Notes: generated from the letters alone by a model not told the origin. Numbered from the stretch's first letter, positions 1 through 14,800 are shown. The stretch is DNA of 64,000 nucleotides from Schistosoma haematobium (GCF_000699445.3 NC_067198.1:33818536-33882535), one strand, 5' to 3'. Program-made: numbers and translations.

Positions 1-790
1 GACGAACTGCTAGCTGCAATAAACAACTAGGCTTCGGCGAAAGATAGAAATATTTCTGTAGATGTAATCTTCACAGGTGTAAGTAAAGCCTTTGACAATA
101 TCTCTAATCATAAACTAGATAAGTGGCTATCTCAATGATAAGAGACAGCATGTAAGAGCGAATGGAGATCTCTCGGCATGAAAGCCTGAAAAAGGTGGAG
201 TTCCCCAAGGTAAAATCGTTGGTCACCTTTATTTGTTTATTTATGTAAGTGAATTACCAGCTGTAACAGTGTCATCCGTTCTACACTTCGCCGATGATAT
301 AAAGACTGGAAGACTCATAGAAAGTAAGTCAGATAGAATGGCATCACAGGATGACCCTATTTCACTGACTGCATGGATGAGCAGGTGGTCATTAAAAGTT
401 AACTCTAACAAGGTTAGAGTGATGCAATATAATAACTGGGACTATTCATATCACTACACAGTATGTGGAGTTTTGTTACCTTAGTTAATGGACTGCAAAG
501 ATCTAGGAGTCATAATAAGTGGCGAACTCGAAACTACGAGTAACTGCAGAGCTTCATGTTCTTATTCGTAAGTCATTTCATTCTAGGAAAGTCTAAAAAC
601 AAATCCAATCGTTTACATCTGGAGTTCCGTTTCTCGTACTCAGCAGAGAATTACTGGAATTCTCTACCAGAGCATTTAATATCATAACCTTCCGTTGAAA
701 GGCACGGCAGGCTGTTACGCAGTGGGTTTTCGCGCACATGTAACATGTCATCTAGGATTTTGGGATGTCGTTATTTACAGGTAAAACATT
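1..790 (+). mobile_element. CR1/Jockey-like LINE reverse transcriptase remnant
   Basis: Broken 3' half of a non-LTR retrotransposon ORF. Conceptual translation across several frames gives recognisable reverse transcriptase blocks in order: a DVIFTGVSKAFDNIS-type block near 58-110 (finger/palm motif with the catalytic Asp context), GGVPQGKIVG near 195-222, LFIYVSELP near 230-258, and the catalytic FADD box near 285-296, followed by a WSLKVNSNK thumb-like block near 385-412. Near 640-690 a YSAENYWNSLPEH stretch matches the usual LINE C-terminal end. Stops and frameshifts separate the blocks, so it is dead. The left end is cut by the window edge. I place it in the CR1/Jockey group from motif style only. 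Confidence 0.7.
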
Positions 791-3099
791 TTTCTTTCCA
801 TCTCACGTTAATTTTCGTAATGTTTTTGCTTATTACATGACATTTATTGTAGCTTATTAGTAGTTTAACATATTTATTGCTGACAAACTGTGCGAATGTT
901 TAGTAAGCTTAATGTGGTTATTTGTAACATTACTAATTCAGGCTAGTGAAATTCACCGTTTACCAAGTCATAAATAGATCATAATCAGATTTTTATGGAA
1001 GAATGAGTGTTAAGAACTTTTACATATAATCCAAGTCCTTAATTATGGTGGTGATGAACGTGGATATTGGTAGCTGTTTGTAAACTGTAGGTTGAAGCAA
1101 TTAGCATGGTATCAAGTAAACTACTAACGTAGTGAGTCGATCATAGTAACCTGATGGGGATTTGAAGCTCTCAGTGTATGATACGACACAACCCTAGAAG
1201 AACTAGAATCAAATAACAAGTATTGATGAGTTAATCCTTGAATTCCTACTGCATTACAGACTGACTCGGTATAAATCCAAAGTAATTCAGGCCGAATACG
1301 TGGCGGAAAAAATGAACGAGCAATCCAACCTAAAACACAAATTTCTAACACTAATATCTCCATTCTAGCCACGAAACTCAGCTAAAGTAATAAAGTAATA
1401 AAATATTATACGAGATAATTTGTGGAGATAAATAACGTTTAATCTGGAAGACAAAATCATCGATAGATGGTCGATTCTTAATAACAGCAAGCATGTACTA
1501 CATGGGCATATTTTGCCTTCGGCCATGCTGACGAGTGGACACTAACTTTCTTTCCTAATTGTTTATGAGTTGTGGTCATGTTAGTAATCTAATTACCCAT
1601 ACCGGAGTTATATGCAAAAATGAACTGTGTAACCATTTGCATCTCATTCACCTCCTTAATTATGGTGGTGTTGAAACATTCAAAGCGAGATTGGACGTTC
1701 ACAGTGTTACAAATCACAAAGAATAATACAGCTCGATAAACCTTTCCTTACAACTAAAGATATTAATAACTGTCCAGTTAGGCAATTGATTTAAAACGAG
1801 GATTTTTCAGTTGGAATCCCGAAATAACAATACCTTTAGAAATTCGGAAGGTTAACTTGAACCTCGAGTCCTTTGCTCTTCTTCCTTTTGTTTAACGAAA
1901 TTTGAAAGACTTGTCAAACGCCTCGTTATTTGGAATCGCTCAGTGTGACCTTGAGGTTGCTGCACAGGTTAGCTACTGTGTGTGGGTTCTTCTTAGTCTT
2001 CACGTCTCTCAACAATAGGAACTACTTTTTCGCGTCTTGTTTTTTAAGTTATGTCAGTTTTTGATGCATTCAGAACAATTAACCGTAGTGGTCAATGGCC
2101 AATAAATATGAATCCATGGATATTGGATCCACAAAATAAAGAGATTAATCTCCTTATTTTGTGGAAAATTGTCTGTTTTGGATAAATTCTGAGGGAGCCG
2201 TCTTAGAAAATTCTTGGACGGTAGTCATCACTATAACATCGTCCACATAAAGTATACTTAATGTAAACGATACATTAGAATTGTGTAGATTTTAAGTTAG
2301 AGAAAAACTTATGAGGTAGGATTTCTGCGGCTACAAGTTTCCTTGGTAATCAGGCTTCAGTGGGTTGTCGCAGTGGTTTCGGTCCCCAGAACTGATGTTT
2401 CTGATTTTGGCTTTTAACCTCCCGAAAGTTCTTCAAACCATAAATGTAAAATAGTTGTATAATATGGCAAATATGTTAAATATTACTGATTGCAATTTTT
2501 AAAAATCTAACTGTGCATCGTTGGGTTTAGGGTCAGTCCAGTTAAGCATTTTGTAGTCGTAATAGTACTGACATAACTGTTGAGAGAGAAATTGCAATCA
2601 ATGAGCTCACCGGTCTTAGGCTTTTCGATATTGTCAAATAGTTGAGACCCATGAAACCTAAGAGAATAGAGAGGAATATAGCCTTTTTAATCCCATTTAT
2701 ATCCATAAAATGGAGAGAATTCTCAGTATCACACTTTCGGATTAGATTTTTGCAAAACAGATTGGTTTATGAAGCTAATTGTCTTACAAAATCTACAAAC
2801 CATATAGAAATAAATATAAAAATCCTGAGAAACATATACAACGTTAGGGATCCAACTGCTCCTAAAACAAAGTAGGTCTGAATTACTTACATGTTAGTAA
2901 CTTGGGAAATAAAATAAATCTTATAATTCTGTTCATCTAAACCCAAACTTGAAATGCTATTTCAAAAATGATCAGACTTTAGATTGCCAGCAATCTAATT
3001 GCCTAGTTATTGATAGGTATGTCACATGATAGGCTTGTGCTACTTTGTAATCACCAATTTTGTCACTTGGGATTCGAAGATATGAAACGTATGAATAAG
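791..3099. other. Intergenic stretch, no gene recognised
   Basis: AT-rich DNA with only short open frames. The frame at 2642-2875 (+) and the one at 1124-1372 (-) show no domain or splice context that I recognise. Two similar 'ccttaattatggtggtg' phrases near 1036 and 1653 hint at old repeat debris. Nothing else can be supported. Confidence 0.4.
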
Positions 3100-4005
3100 T
3101 TTTCATTTTGATAGAGTTTTGTTATCTGAGCTGGATGGTTTGGTCGTGGAGTTTTCATCGTTCTTCTGAACGACATCACCAGTTTTGTACTGGTCCATTG
3201 GATTTCATTCTCCATTGGACTTGTTTTGTTATTTCTCCTGATTTGACTAGCTTGTTTAAGGTCTTTGAGATTCGGTTGTCTAATTTTTGACGAGATTTAT
3301 ATTCATCAGTTTATATGTGTTCTTATCTTCAAGTAATTCCTCGGCCTTTTTGACGTATTCTTCTTTGTCCATAATTACTGTGGTGCGTCCTTTGTCCGCT
3401 GGAACTATGACAATATCCTTTCTAGTTCTGAGTTCCTTCAAAGCTTTTAGTTCTTGTGGGGTCAGTTGGTTGTTCTCCTTCACCTGTTGAGTTAGCGGTA
3501 CTATAGTTTGCCTTATTTCTTGTTGTGTTTCTTCACTAATTCCGGAAGTTTTGAGTGATGACTAGTGCTGTGAAGAATCCCAGTTTTGAGGCGTTGCTTG
3601 TATTGTAGTTTAATCTCTTTCGGAGTAGGTGTTCTTCTGTATTTGTTAGTGGTTGTTTTGATAGATTGATCACGCAGTTGTTTGTGTTTTCTTCCATTGG
3701 TGGTTTTAAGATCTTGATTAGTTTTTTCTTTAAGGTGTTTCTTCTTTGTTCTCTGTGTCGTTTGCATGATATCTCGATGGCTATTGTCAAGATTTCCAAA
3801 TGTTCTGACGTGAGTGTCCTTTGTAACTTCATTTTTTGGTCCTCTATGACGTGTTGGTATTTGCGGATCCTGTAGTGTGTATTCGTTATCATTAGGTGTA
3901 CCATTTTTCTTCCACTTTGCTCAGCTATTTTCGTTCAGTAGAACGATGAAAACTCCACGACCAAACCATCTTGCTCAGAGAACAAAACTCCAAAATCATC
4001 CACCT
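3100..4005 (-). mobile_element. Penelope-like element remnant with inverted ends
   Basis: The - strand between about 3904 and 3280 encodes, in two frames, the region just upstream of a Penelope-type reverse transcriptase. It includes INLSKQPLTNTEEHLLRKRL and, further on, LTPQELKALKELRTRKDIVI followed by VPADKGRTTVIMDKEEY, a block characteristic of Penelope-like elements. The palm with its catalytic Asp residues is missing, so only a piece is present. The two flanks, 3101-3177 and 3930-4003, are inverted copies of each other over about 73 nt. Penelope-like elements are known to carry such terminal repeats in mixed orientations. Both arms hold a 6-bp hairpin (TCGTTC/GAACGA) followed by GAAA, which resembles a hammerhead ribozyme stem II. 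Confidence 0.8.
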
Positions 4006-4384
4006 GAGCTACAAATCTTCACCATCCCATAAGTTTTCATTATTTCTATTGGGACATCTCAGCAAATATGATGGCTATACTAATTTACCGTAGTGATACA
4101 ATGACGAGGTTTCAATGTTTTACTTGTTATTAGTTTCTTGAGGTTGTTGGTTGTTAAATACTGTGGATGAGTGGCTGCGAGTCGCGTAATCTTATACCAT
4201 CACGAGTGTTGTTTGGGATAATGAACGATATACCCTAATCGCTGTTGACTAAATCCATTTTGCTATTCTTTTGTTTGCTTTCAGATGCTTCAATTTGCTT
4301 CTTGATCATAATATTATTGGATTGGACGAATTTTTGTGTCATTAACAGTCATCAGTTGAATTCTTCCAGTGTCCTACTCCAATA
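4006..4384 (+). other. Upstream region of the FIGNL1-type gene
   Basis: Non-coding stretch between the Penelope-like remnant and the FIGNL1 start. No TATA or initiator element stands out. A pyrimidine-containing 'cttccag' ends 15 nt before the ATG. It could be a 5' UTR splice acceptor or a spliced-leader addition site; this is inference only. Confidence 0.3.
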
Positions 4385-7300
4385 ATGTCTGAAGTAAATA
4401 AAGAAAATAGAGCTGAATATATACGGAGAATACTTTTCTCACAACTTCCTGGAAGGTTTTTTAATGACTGGATTTTACATTCTTAGACGTAATACTTTTG
4501 ATGGTGACTTGCTTCTTAGTGAATATGCTGAATTGGTTGATAACATGAAGAATGGTAGGTAATGAATGGTGCTTTCTGATTTGTAGGGATTAATAATTAC
4601 GCTGAGGGAGCACTCAGGCTCGCTGAAGGCTGTAAAAATGGTTTGTCATGTTCTTTTCATATATGCGTTTTCAGAGAGCAACCACTGGCGTAGCGCGATG
4701 ACAGTCGACATGGCCTTAAATGCACTTGAAGGAGTTGTAAGCTTTGCTTGTTCTCACCGTTCACTATAGACTGTCAAACAATCCTGTCCCTTCCCAAATC
4801 AATCATTACCTAGTGACTTTGATGTTACTAAGTGTATGTTACTCATTTTTCAGAATTAACTGTTATTAGTTTGTAGCGTGTTAACTGAACTGTTCGAGGA
4901 AGAAGGTTATTCTAACCAGGTAACAAATTCATTTCTCATCTAAAATATAGGCAATAGACTACTAGTACAAGTATAATTGCCCATATGAAGAGTTGTGCAA
5001 CATTCAACCACTCTCTAATCCCGTTGCACACCCCTTCATATCTGTTTATTTATACCGTACCTTTACAGTCAGTTTAGTATCAAGATGGCACCAAAAATGA
5101 CGTAGATGGGCATAGGTGCTCGAGCTCCTAATAGATTGATCTCATCTATTACGTAACTAACAGTATTCATATAACCACCCGGACACAAGGTTTTCCACTG
5201 ATCCCAACAGTTAATCACAAAAGATGCGTGCAAGAGCAGGCTTACAGAAGTACTTTGAGATGTCAACATGCAACGCACGTCACTTACGAACAGTAATTGG
5301 ATAACTTGTGTATCACCGCACAGTAAAACAATGTCATTTGTATATTAGAGTTCGAAGTGTCTTTCTCTATCCAATGGATTCACATCATCATCATCACGTA
5401 CTTCTTTAAGAGCTGTTTTCAGAATATTATTAGTGGGAAAATTAAAGAAAAGTGGTGAGATTGAGCAACCCCGTTTAACCTTACTGTTAGATTAGAATAA
5501 GAGAAGAAAATTATTGTGTTCATTTATATTCTTAAAGATGTTAATAAGATTATCAGGCATATTCTTCTTCAATAGACGATCACAGAGCGTTCTGTCAAAC
5601 TAGTTAGCTTTGATATCGAAAAAATGTTATTGGCCTACAGTAAGTGTAGAGGTGTCGCAGCGTGAAGATATAGTCAGTGTTCCTAATATCTGAGAGAAAA
5701 TTGTCCTGTTTCTGTTGGAATAGTTGGAATAACTTTTCAGTCTTCTTAACATAATGGATGCCAAAGGCCCCAAAACAATATAGAACAGGCTTGTACCGTG
5801 ATGATTGTTGCATAAAGTGCATAAGTCTATTTTACATATCGGAAAAACGGTCGCTTCACTTCAATATAATGGAAAGCTCTCCGTATCTCAGATTTTCCCA
5901 AACTATCTAGTTAGTCCTCTCACCATAGTTTTCGTCAATCCTTCAACAGGGTGCGAGTTGGTTGACATGGTGATTTGTGATATTTGAGCTTGTGAAGTTC
6001 TTTAACAACCTTTGTCTTTGCAAAGGATTGTTATTCAACGACTAAAAATCAAGTTCAGTCAGTCAGCTACAACGTAGGACCAGGCACATATATGCACCGA
6101 GCCAAGTTGCCACCTCATTTTCACAACAAGATGAAAACCGAATTCTCAAAAGCAGTTACTTCAATGGTAGTAATATATAAAAGAAAGATTGTGTATATGG
6201 ATATAGTCCAGGAAGAAAGAATCAGTTGATATAAAGAAAGGTATAAAGCAAGTGTAGTCTCACAGTTTAAGGGAAGTCAGAGAGTGTATACACCTACGCC
6301 GTTGTGATTGGTTTTGAGCTATGTCACCAAGAGTCTCCAACCATTGGTTACGATCGTCACGCGGACCCCAACCAAGTAGTCTGCATCTACCAACATGGCT
6401 CAGACTAGAAGTTAGTGACTTCAAGCACTAATGCCACGTTTTGGTTTGGCCGCCCCTAACTTTCTTCCAACCATCCCGAACGCCGGTTAGCATTGCACGT
6501 CGTGGTAATCGATGTTCGGGCATACGTAACACGTGGCCCAACCATCTCAGTCGAAGGAGATTCACAACCTCATCAACTGACTTACCATCGTTCCCTAATA
6601 CCCTGCGTCTAACCTCACTATTACTTACCCGGTGATCCCAGCAGACGCTAGCAATATTTCTAAGGCATTTGTGGTCAAATACTAGTGGCTTACGAGTGTC
6701 TTCTACTCTTAATGGCCATGTTTCTCTGCCGTAAATTAAAACAGAACGAACTGCCGCGCAGTATACTCGTCCTTTTATTGATAAACAGATATCTCGCCTT
6801 CGCCATAAGTGACGTAAGTTGGAAAAATCCAAGCGAGCTTTCTGAATCCGTGCTCAGATTTCGTCAGACACCAACCCATTAGGGCTTATCAGACTTCCAA
6901 GATAAGTGAGGTTGTCAACGCGTTCAACTACTTTACTCCCTAACCTTGGTTCAGATGTTGATGCAGGCTAGTCCTGAAGCAACAACTTGCATTTAGAGGG
7001 GGAGAACCGCATCCCAAACATCCTGGTATTGTTGCTCAGTGCTACCAAAAGACTGTATTTTATCAGTCGTCACTAAACAGGACTATATCATCTGCGTATT
7101 CTAAATCGATAAGTGGACCTCCTGGAAAGAGATCAATTTCTGAAGATTCAGACAACAAGAACTTTGTTTCTAGCAGTAGATATATGAAGATATTGAACAA
7201 AAATGGAGATAATGAACAGCCTTGACGGACACCACTTGAGGTTGCGAAATCAGATGACAGCTCGCCATAAACTCTGACTCGACTGGTAGTGTTCAAGTAG

Positions 7301-10300
7301 AGAGCCTTCACAAGGTTTATGTACTTCTGAGGTACACCTTTCAGTGACACACTGCCATAGAACCTCTCGGTTTACAGAGTCAAATGCTACTTTCAAGTCA
7401 AGAAAAACTATCATTGTTGGATGCCGATAAGTATATCTGTGTTTTAGAACCTGACGAATGGTGAATATGTGGTCGGTGAAGCCACAACCAGTTTTGAAGC
7501 CAGCCTGATTTTCTCGTGTTTGCAGTTCACGCATCTTTGTTATGCTCCCGATAATTATTGAGTCTAGTATTTTAGATGCTATTTTAGTCAAGCTAATCCC
7601 TCTATAGTCAACACAAGATGGTTTAACCCCTTCTTATATATTGGGACAATCAATGATTGTGACCAGTCAGATGGGATTACGCCCAACTCCCAGATTTTAG
7701 CTAAAATATTAGTCAACGTAGTCGCTAAAATTGGACCGCCATCCTTAGAGACCTCTGGAACGTATCCATCTGGACCAGCTGCTCTTCCTTCTTCCTGATC
7801 CAGAGCTATATCAACTTTTATGTTGCATCTTGTATGTGATTATCAGCTGATGGATAATGACTGAATCGTTCGGGCATCCAAGTAGTGAATCCAGGAATAT
7901 AATGAACATGTAGTTGATTCTACAATCGCTTGGTATCTTGCATCTACGTTTGGCTTTTTTGCAGCATCTGACTTAGTTAAGCCAATGTACTACTTAAATA
8001 TAAAATCATCGTCTTAGTACATAGTTAGTTTATTACTCATATTAAATGTGTATTTGGTGCTAATAGATCTAGAATATATCTGAATAAGTGGGATTAGTTG
8101 GTTGCTTAAATTACACAGCTGGTTTTAAAAATTAGTAATCAGTAAGTCTCATTTTTAATTTATCATGCTTCATTAATTGATCTACAGCAGTTTAGCTTAA
8201 TTGATAAGCTGAAGTGTGTATTTTATTCGTGCGATTTCTCAAAAACTTGATCTCTTTACGACCATCTGGAAAAAAAATAACGATATAATTGTGATGAAAC
8301 ACAGTTTCCTATCGATAACTACCCATCTCAGCTGTGAAATATTCCTGAAATTCTATTTCGTATTGACTTATATTTACTTCAAATTTGTCAGCTAAAAGGA
8401 CCTATTATCTGGAACCTTATAATTAGTTTACGAATATCTATCTTTTGACTTTTACTTAAGAGGAATTCAACGTAAACAAGTCATTTATCGTCGTATTCTT
8501 TGTCCTATGTATTAATATGGTTTCTTTCTCTCCTTGCTCCCATGAATCTGCTGTTTCATTTACATCCGAAGATTCTTTGAATTTCAACTTCATTTCTCAC
8601 AACCTCACAACGCCATTCTTATTTGATTACTGTAAATATTTTACGATTATTCTGAAGTAATACTCATGTAGAAAGAATAACACAAATATACTTTGTCATC
8701 AATATATTATTACGGTAAACAATATGGTTGTATTCATAGCTGTTAATATAATATTATATATATATATTTCATAATTTACCGTACTACAAGAAATAATTTT
8801 AATTCATTTTTGGTACTAACAGGTTTACGAATCAGTTAAAAACACAAATGTACATTTTTCTTCTGTTGGTCAAAAACGTTCTTCAGTAGATTTCGAAAAA
8901 CATTATTCTTCTCCTAAAAGACATTTAGAAAAATCAGAAAGTACCAGCTACTACAAAGTAAATTGGACTTAATTTGATTGTCAATTTATCATTTTCTGTA
9001 GAATTCCAGTAATACCAACCATAACACCGAAGTAACTGAATCTGAGTCAACCCTTTTTCAAACAGCAGGATCCTTGGTGAGTAATTATTTTTCGCTAAAA
9101 GGGATTTGTGAAGATTCAATCACAGGAAACCAGGCAGCACTAAATAGCTGTTTCGTCTGTGTGACATTCCTCAATAATAAGTATCTACGACCCCAGTTGG
9201 GATTAAACCTAGGACTCTTAGGTCTCTTAGCAAGCGCTTAAGCTTTATGTAACTTAGTTGGCATCCAATCGTTCAAATGTCTGACTTCAATTTATTTGTC
9301 ATATTATACAACCATCCCCCAGTGCCATTGACAAAATAACTATCCAATGTTTCCTGGTTTTTCATGGCTGTCTAAATAAAGTCAGTCCGTAATGTAAACT
9401 ATGAAATTAATTTTTAATTAGTGAGTCGTTGTTATCTGAGATTTGACCAGACAATTTCATTTCTCTTTGTTGGTGGAGTGTGGCAACTTGAACTGATGTA
9501 CATGCGTACCAGGTTCGACATTGCAACTGACTAACTGAATCATTTTTATCCCGTAAATACATTCTTGTGTACGGTGTCGATTTTCAATGGGAATCATCCT
9601 TTATCACATAAGTATATCTTCGTTGGTGATGCATTAACTTTTGTACATATTTTATATATTGTTGTAAGAAATTACAATTTACTTTTGTTGTCATCATTAT
9701 AAATGTTTGCAACAGAATTGTGGTAATAAAATAAAGATAAACTATTAATTAGACTTGTGAAAAAAGGTGTATTAAAGTTGAACTTCCCATAGAACTGCAT
9801 TTACTCAGGTGCCCAGATATATAACTAGCTCATAGAGGTAAATATCCAATGAAATCGTACGATATTTAAATAAATAATAAAAATGTTAATAGACGAGACA
9901 CTGAATAGGTTAGTTTACTATATTTTAATCATTTCCAAGACAGCGATTCGGATCTTATACCAGTGGTTCACATCATCCTGCAAATCAAATGAAGGAAGAC
10001 TATGCGATTCACTTCAACAGTCAGTATAAACGTTGCTCTGTATGTTTAGACTCTTTTCAAACTGACTCAAATTCAGCAAACCGAGCACTTCATAGCCCAT
10101 AGTGACTTGTTACACCTTACATACAACTACTTAAGGTTCCATTTTCAATCTAGCTGTCAATTAATACCAGTTTTACAAAATAATGTTCCACTTAAAGTAT
10201 TCGAAATGCGCCTACAAAATTTGTTTGAGTGAAATTAAGAATATATTACACACTAGGAACAACAAGTTCTCACAATAATTCTGACATGGAAATTGAATTA

Positions 10301-11838
10301 AGAATTACCACATTAAAATGAGGATGAAAACGGATTAATTTGGAAAATATTTGAGGACCTTATATTTCCTGTGGTTTGAGCTTCTACAAAGCTGGATTCT
10401 AAAGATGTTTTAAAATTAGTTCCATAACCTATTTCTTTGATATATTTAGTTGCGAAATGCCATGAATGCCTACCTTTTGGGTTTGTCACCTCGTTAAACT
10501 AACCAAGTTTATAGGAACAAATAAATTGTTTCCAAGAGATATTTTTTACTTTGCATTATTGTAACTTATTATTATTATTCAAGCTGGAACAAAATCTAAA
10601 ATCGAAACAAAATGAAAATAATAATAGAACATCTTTAATGTATGGCTCCTCTAAACGATCTTTAGGAAGTCGGTAAGTTCGAATATCTAACGTTATGTAC
10701 ATTTTCGAGTAAATATTTTTCTATCCGGGATTTTCTCATCACCTCACAACAAAAGTACATTCTGTATAACTGTGAAACAGGATTAATCCCATATCTATTA
10801 TAGTTATCCACTCTTCGTTTTGTAACTGCTAGTCGTAGATGTTAAGTGATATGACGCAAAGCTATTCGCTCTTTATTCCCTCTTAGATCTTGAGTTTTAA
10901 AATTATCTCATACTTTTTATCCTAATGGTTTCTTCTTGGATCATGTCTATGACCTATATTTTTTACTACTACCTGTTCTACTCTTATTTTTCTTAATAGT
11001 TGCATCTCGCTTTCCTGATATGACATGGCAACTTGAACCAATGCACATATGTGGTAGGTTCTATGTTTGCTTATGACTGAATAAATATCTATTGGAAGCT
11101 TAACATTTGTTGCTTACCGGATCCACATGATTTATTTTTTTATGTTTTACACAAATACTAATTGCAAAGCTGACTTATCCATTACACCGTAATCAGTCGA
11201 AGAAATAAATTTAGTTAATTTATCATTAAAGTAAAATGTGATTATGTATTACTGACGTTTATCTAATATAAAATAGGTTGTCATCTTTGGCTGAATTTTA
11301 TAAATAGTGTCAAAGTCTGAAGCTGAATAATTTGTATCTACTACATATTTCAAAATGTTACATAATTGATCTGTACTGTCCTGTTCCAAGCTATACTGAT
11401 AGATGCTATCAAACGATAAGTTGTCATAACTGACCAATTCAATATGCATACACCAGTTCACCTGCTTCTGTGGAGCTAGATGTGTAGATCGTTCGTCGAG
11501 TTCACTTCTCTATCACATCTGGGAAGCATCCATAGGTATGGGCTAGCAAAGAATGACATAGGTAAATCATAATTGTTTATTATTAGATTTGTCGACGTTT
11601 GCTTATGATAATAAATCAGTAATATATTTCATATTGTAGTCGAGGTGTTCGCGGTAACTTCGTCCCACCATTTGAAAAAGATTCAGATTCTACATCAAAA
11701 CCAACATCAAGCTACATTGCAGAAAACAAATCAGAGGCATCTGTATGTGATGAACGACTGAAACAATTTGACCAAAAGATTGTAGATATGATTATGAGTG
11801 AGGTATGGTCCCATTATTCATCTTTTTCTATGTAGGTT

Positions 11839-11883
<45 letters not shown>

Positions 11884-14800
11884 GTATATGCATTGGACCA
11901 GTATTGCTTTGTTGTGAGACAAAAACAAATAACAATGCAACAAAGCGAATCCATCTCGTATGCTCTACTATGTATCCAATAAACTTAGAAGTAAATCATT
12001 AAACAACTCTGATTTTGTGTTAAGTGTGCTGGTGATAAGTAAACTGTGTGGATCATTTAGCGTCAATACACATTTATGTATGGTTCTGTGTTGCAGCGGT
12101 CGATTAACAAATCGGAGATTTTGTTTAGACGTGTCATGCTTTTTACATTACAAACTCAAAGGTTTATGCAGGTTGGAATATTTAAATTTATCATGTTTAC
12201 TTTGATTGATCAGAATGTCAATCCGTTCATTAAACACAAGACACATTTGTATTTCATTACACAACTAGAGAGCGCAATATGTTTTTTTAGGCATCTGCAG
12301 TTGCTCATATCTAACATTATTGGCGAAAAAAGCCGTATAATAAAATAAAAAACCGAAACAAGAAATATTAGCGTGTTAGCACAGTAAGATGACTATTAAC
12401 TACGACAGCTATAACGATACAAATGTCTGCGATCTTGTCTTAATTGTGTTTCCACTTTTTTAAGTTTTGAGCTTCAATATTATTTCTTAACTCTTATACT
12501 TCATATTCATTCCTTTTCTTCATACAATTGTTTTCATTATGATTGATTGGCTGTCATCGTAAATGTTTTAGAATTTCCTTTGTTAATTTCATCTCGTCGT
12601 ATTGAAGTGATAAAGTAACTTGGGCTAACGCACATTTGTCTTAGGCTCTACTTTGATTATGATTTATTGTAGTTTCGCCGGCTTTACTCACCTAAATAAC
12701 GGTTATGCATGAGCCTAGCTCTTACTTATGAATTTCTTACTTGAAAAGAGATGCTTTTGCGTTTTACACTCGTAGGATATTGTGCTAAATATTTTGTTAG
12801 TTCAATTGTTGCTCATCACTTCCTCGCTATGTTCTTACTATTTCGACTGTCAGTTATGCCGAATTCTCAATCCAAAAAGTTCGATAAACATTTCATGCTG
12901 AGCTGTCCATTTTTAACCTTTGAATTATACCATTAATTACGCTTGTTACCCCTCATAGGGGATCAGAGGCCGCCCACCAACATTCTCCATCGAACTCTGT
13001 CCCGGAGAATCCATTCAAGTTACTATTCATTCTTTTGATGTCTGCTTCCGGTTCCCGGCTCAATGTGTTTTCTGGTCTTCCTCTTTTCCTTTTCCCCTCA
13101 CGATTCCAAGTTACCGTTTGCCTCGTGATTCAGTTTGGTGATTTCCTCAATATATGGCATATACACTTCCAACGTATTTTCCTCTACAGTTGGAAACTGG
13201 TTTGTTCTTTCCCTCAGTAGATTGCTGCTGATGGTTTTCGGCCAACGAACGTTGAGTATTTTGCATAGACAATTGTTTATAAATGCTTGTACATTTTGGA
13301 TGACTGTTGTAGTACTTGTCGAAGTTACAGCTCCATACAGAACAGCAGGACTGTTTCGACGTTCATATTGAACAGTCTGACTTTGATGTTGTCTTGCAGA
13401 CAGTTGTTTTGAGTTCCATATGTTCTTCCACTGTAGGAATGCTGTGTTCGCTTTCCCAATCCTTGCCTATACATCTGAATCAGATTCCTCTTGTTTATCG
13501 ATTATGCTGTCCATGTACACGAAGTTTCCACCTCTTCTAGAGCTTGTCCATCAAGTTTGATTGATTTGACTGGTGTTCTCCGTGTTGTATTTGAGGATGT
13601 TGTTTTTTGCCTTGTGTATGTTGAGGCCTATTGCTGAAGAGTCTCTTGCTACACTGTTTGTCTTGACTCGCATTTGTTGATATGTATGAAATAGAAAGAC
13701 TAGGTCATCAGCGAAGTGCAAATTATCTAGCTGCATGCAATCTGTCTATCGTATTCCGTGCTTCTCCTCAGATGTGGAGGTCTTCATAATCCGGTCAACC
13801 ACCGGAAGAGAAAAGGAGAGAGTAAGCAGTCTTGTCTGAGTCTGGTCTTCACTCGGAATGCGTTTGTCAGCTGTTCTCCATGCATGAATTCGCAGTGTGG
13901 TCCGTCGTATGAATTTCTTATGATGTTGACGATCTTCTAGGGTACACAGTAGTGTCGGACAAGGTTCCATGAGGCCTTTCTAACCACTGTCAAACGCTTT
14001 CTCATAGTCAAGGAGGTCGATGTATAGTGACGAATTCCATTCAGTTGATTGCTCAACAATGATCTGTAGTTTCGTGATTTTTTCTATGCACGATTGGTCC
14101 TTGCGGAATGCAGTCTATGTCTCCCGAAACTGGACGTCTACTGAATCTTTCATCCGGTTCAGCAATACTCTGTTGAAAAACTTTCCTGGTACTAACAGTA
14201 GTGTGATGCCTCCGTAGTTCTCATGTTTGCTCAGATCTCCTTTCTTTGGTATCTTGATGAGATATCCTTCTTCCCAGTCTGTCGGCACTTGCTCTTCCTC
14301 CCAAGTTTTGGCATTTATTTCTACGTTTGACCCCGGTCGATATGTCGTCAGGTCCTGTTGATTTCTATCGTTGGTTGAGTGACGGCTGTAGGTGTTGCCT
14401 CGATGTCCAGTGGACTCAATAGAGCTGGTCTATTCAACAATTCCTCGAAGTATTCTACCCATCTGTTTCTCTGTTCTCGAATCTCGGTGATTGACTTACC
14501 TCCTTTGTCCTTGAGCGGTCACTCTGGTTTACTACATTTCCCTGCCAGTTTTTTCGTTGTGTCATATATTTCTTTCATATTTCCTTCTCTTTCAACTTTT
14601 CACGCTGTCGTTGCGAGGTCCTCCACATATTTCTGCTTGTTGGCTTCAGTGTATTCAGCTTGTTCCCTGACTTTCTCTGTTCTTGTTCACTTGTTGTTTA
14701 TTTCTGCCTTCTTGTTCTTCCTTTCTTGAATCTTGTCCAGGGTTTCCATAGAAACCCATTCCTTATGATGATGCCTCTTGCGGTCTAGATCTGTATTTCC

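Noticed and set aside
11805..12002. Short ORF after FIGNL1 exon 9
   Set aside because: It reads through a splice donor and a (TA)n microsatellite.
14379..14729. 116-codon ORF on the + strand
   Set aside because: It is the antisense shadow of the RTE/SR2-like coding region on the - strand.
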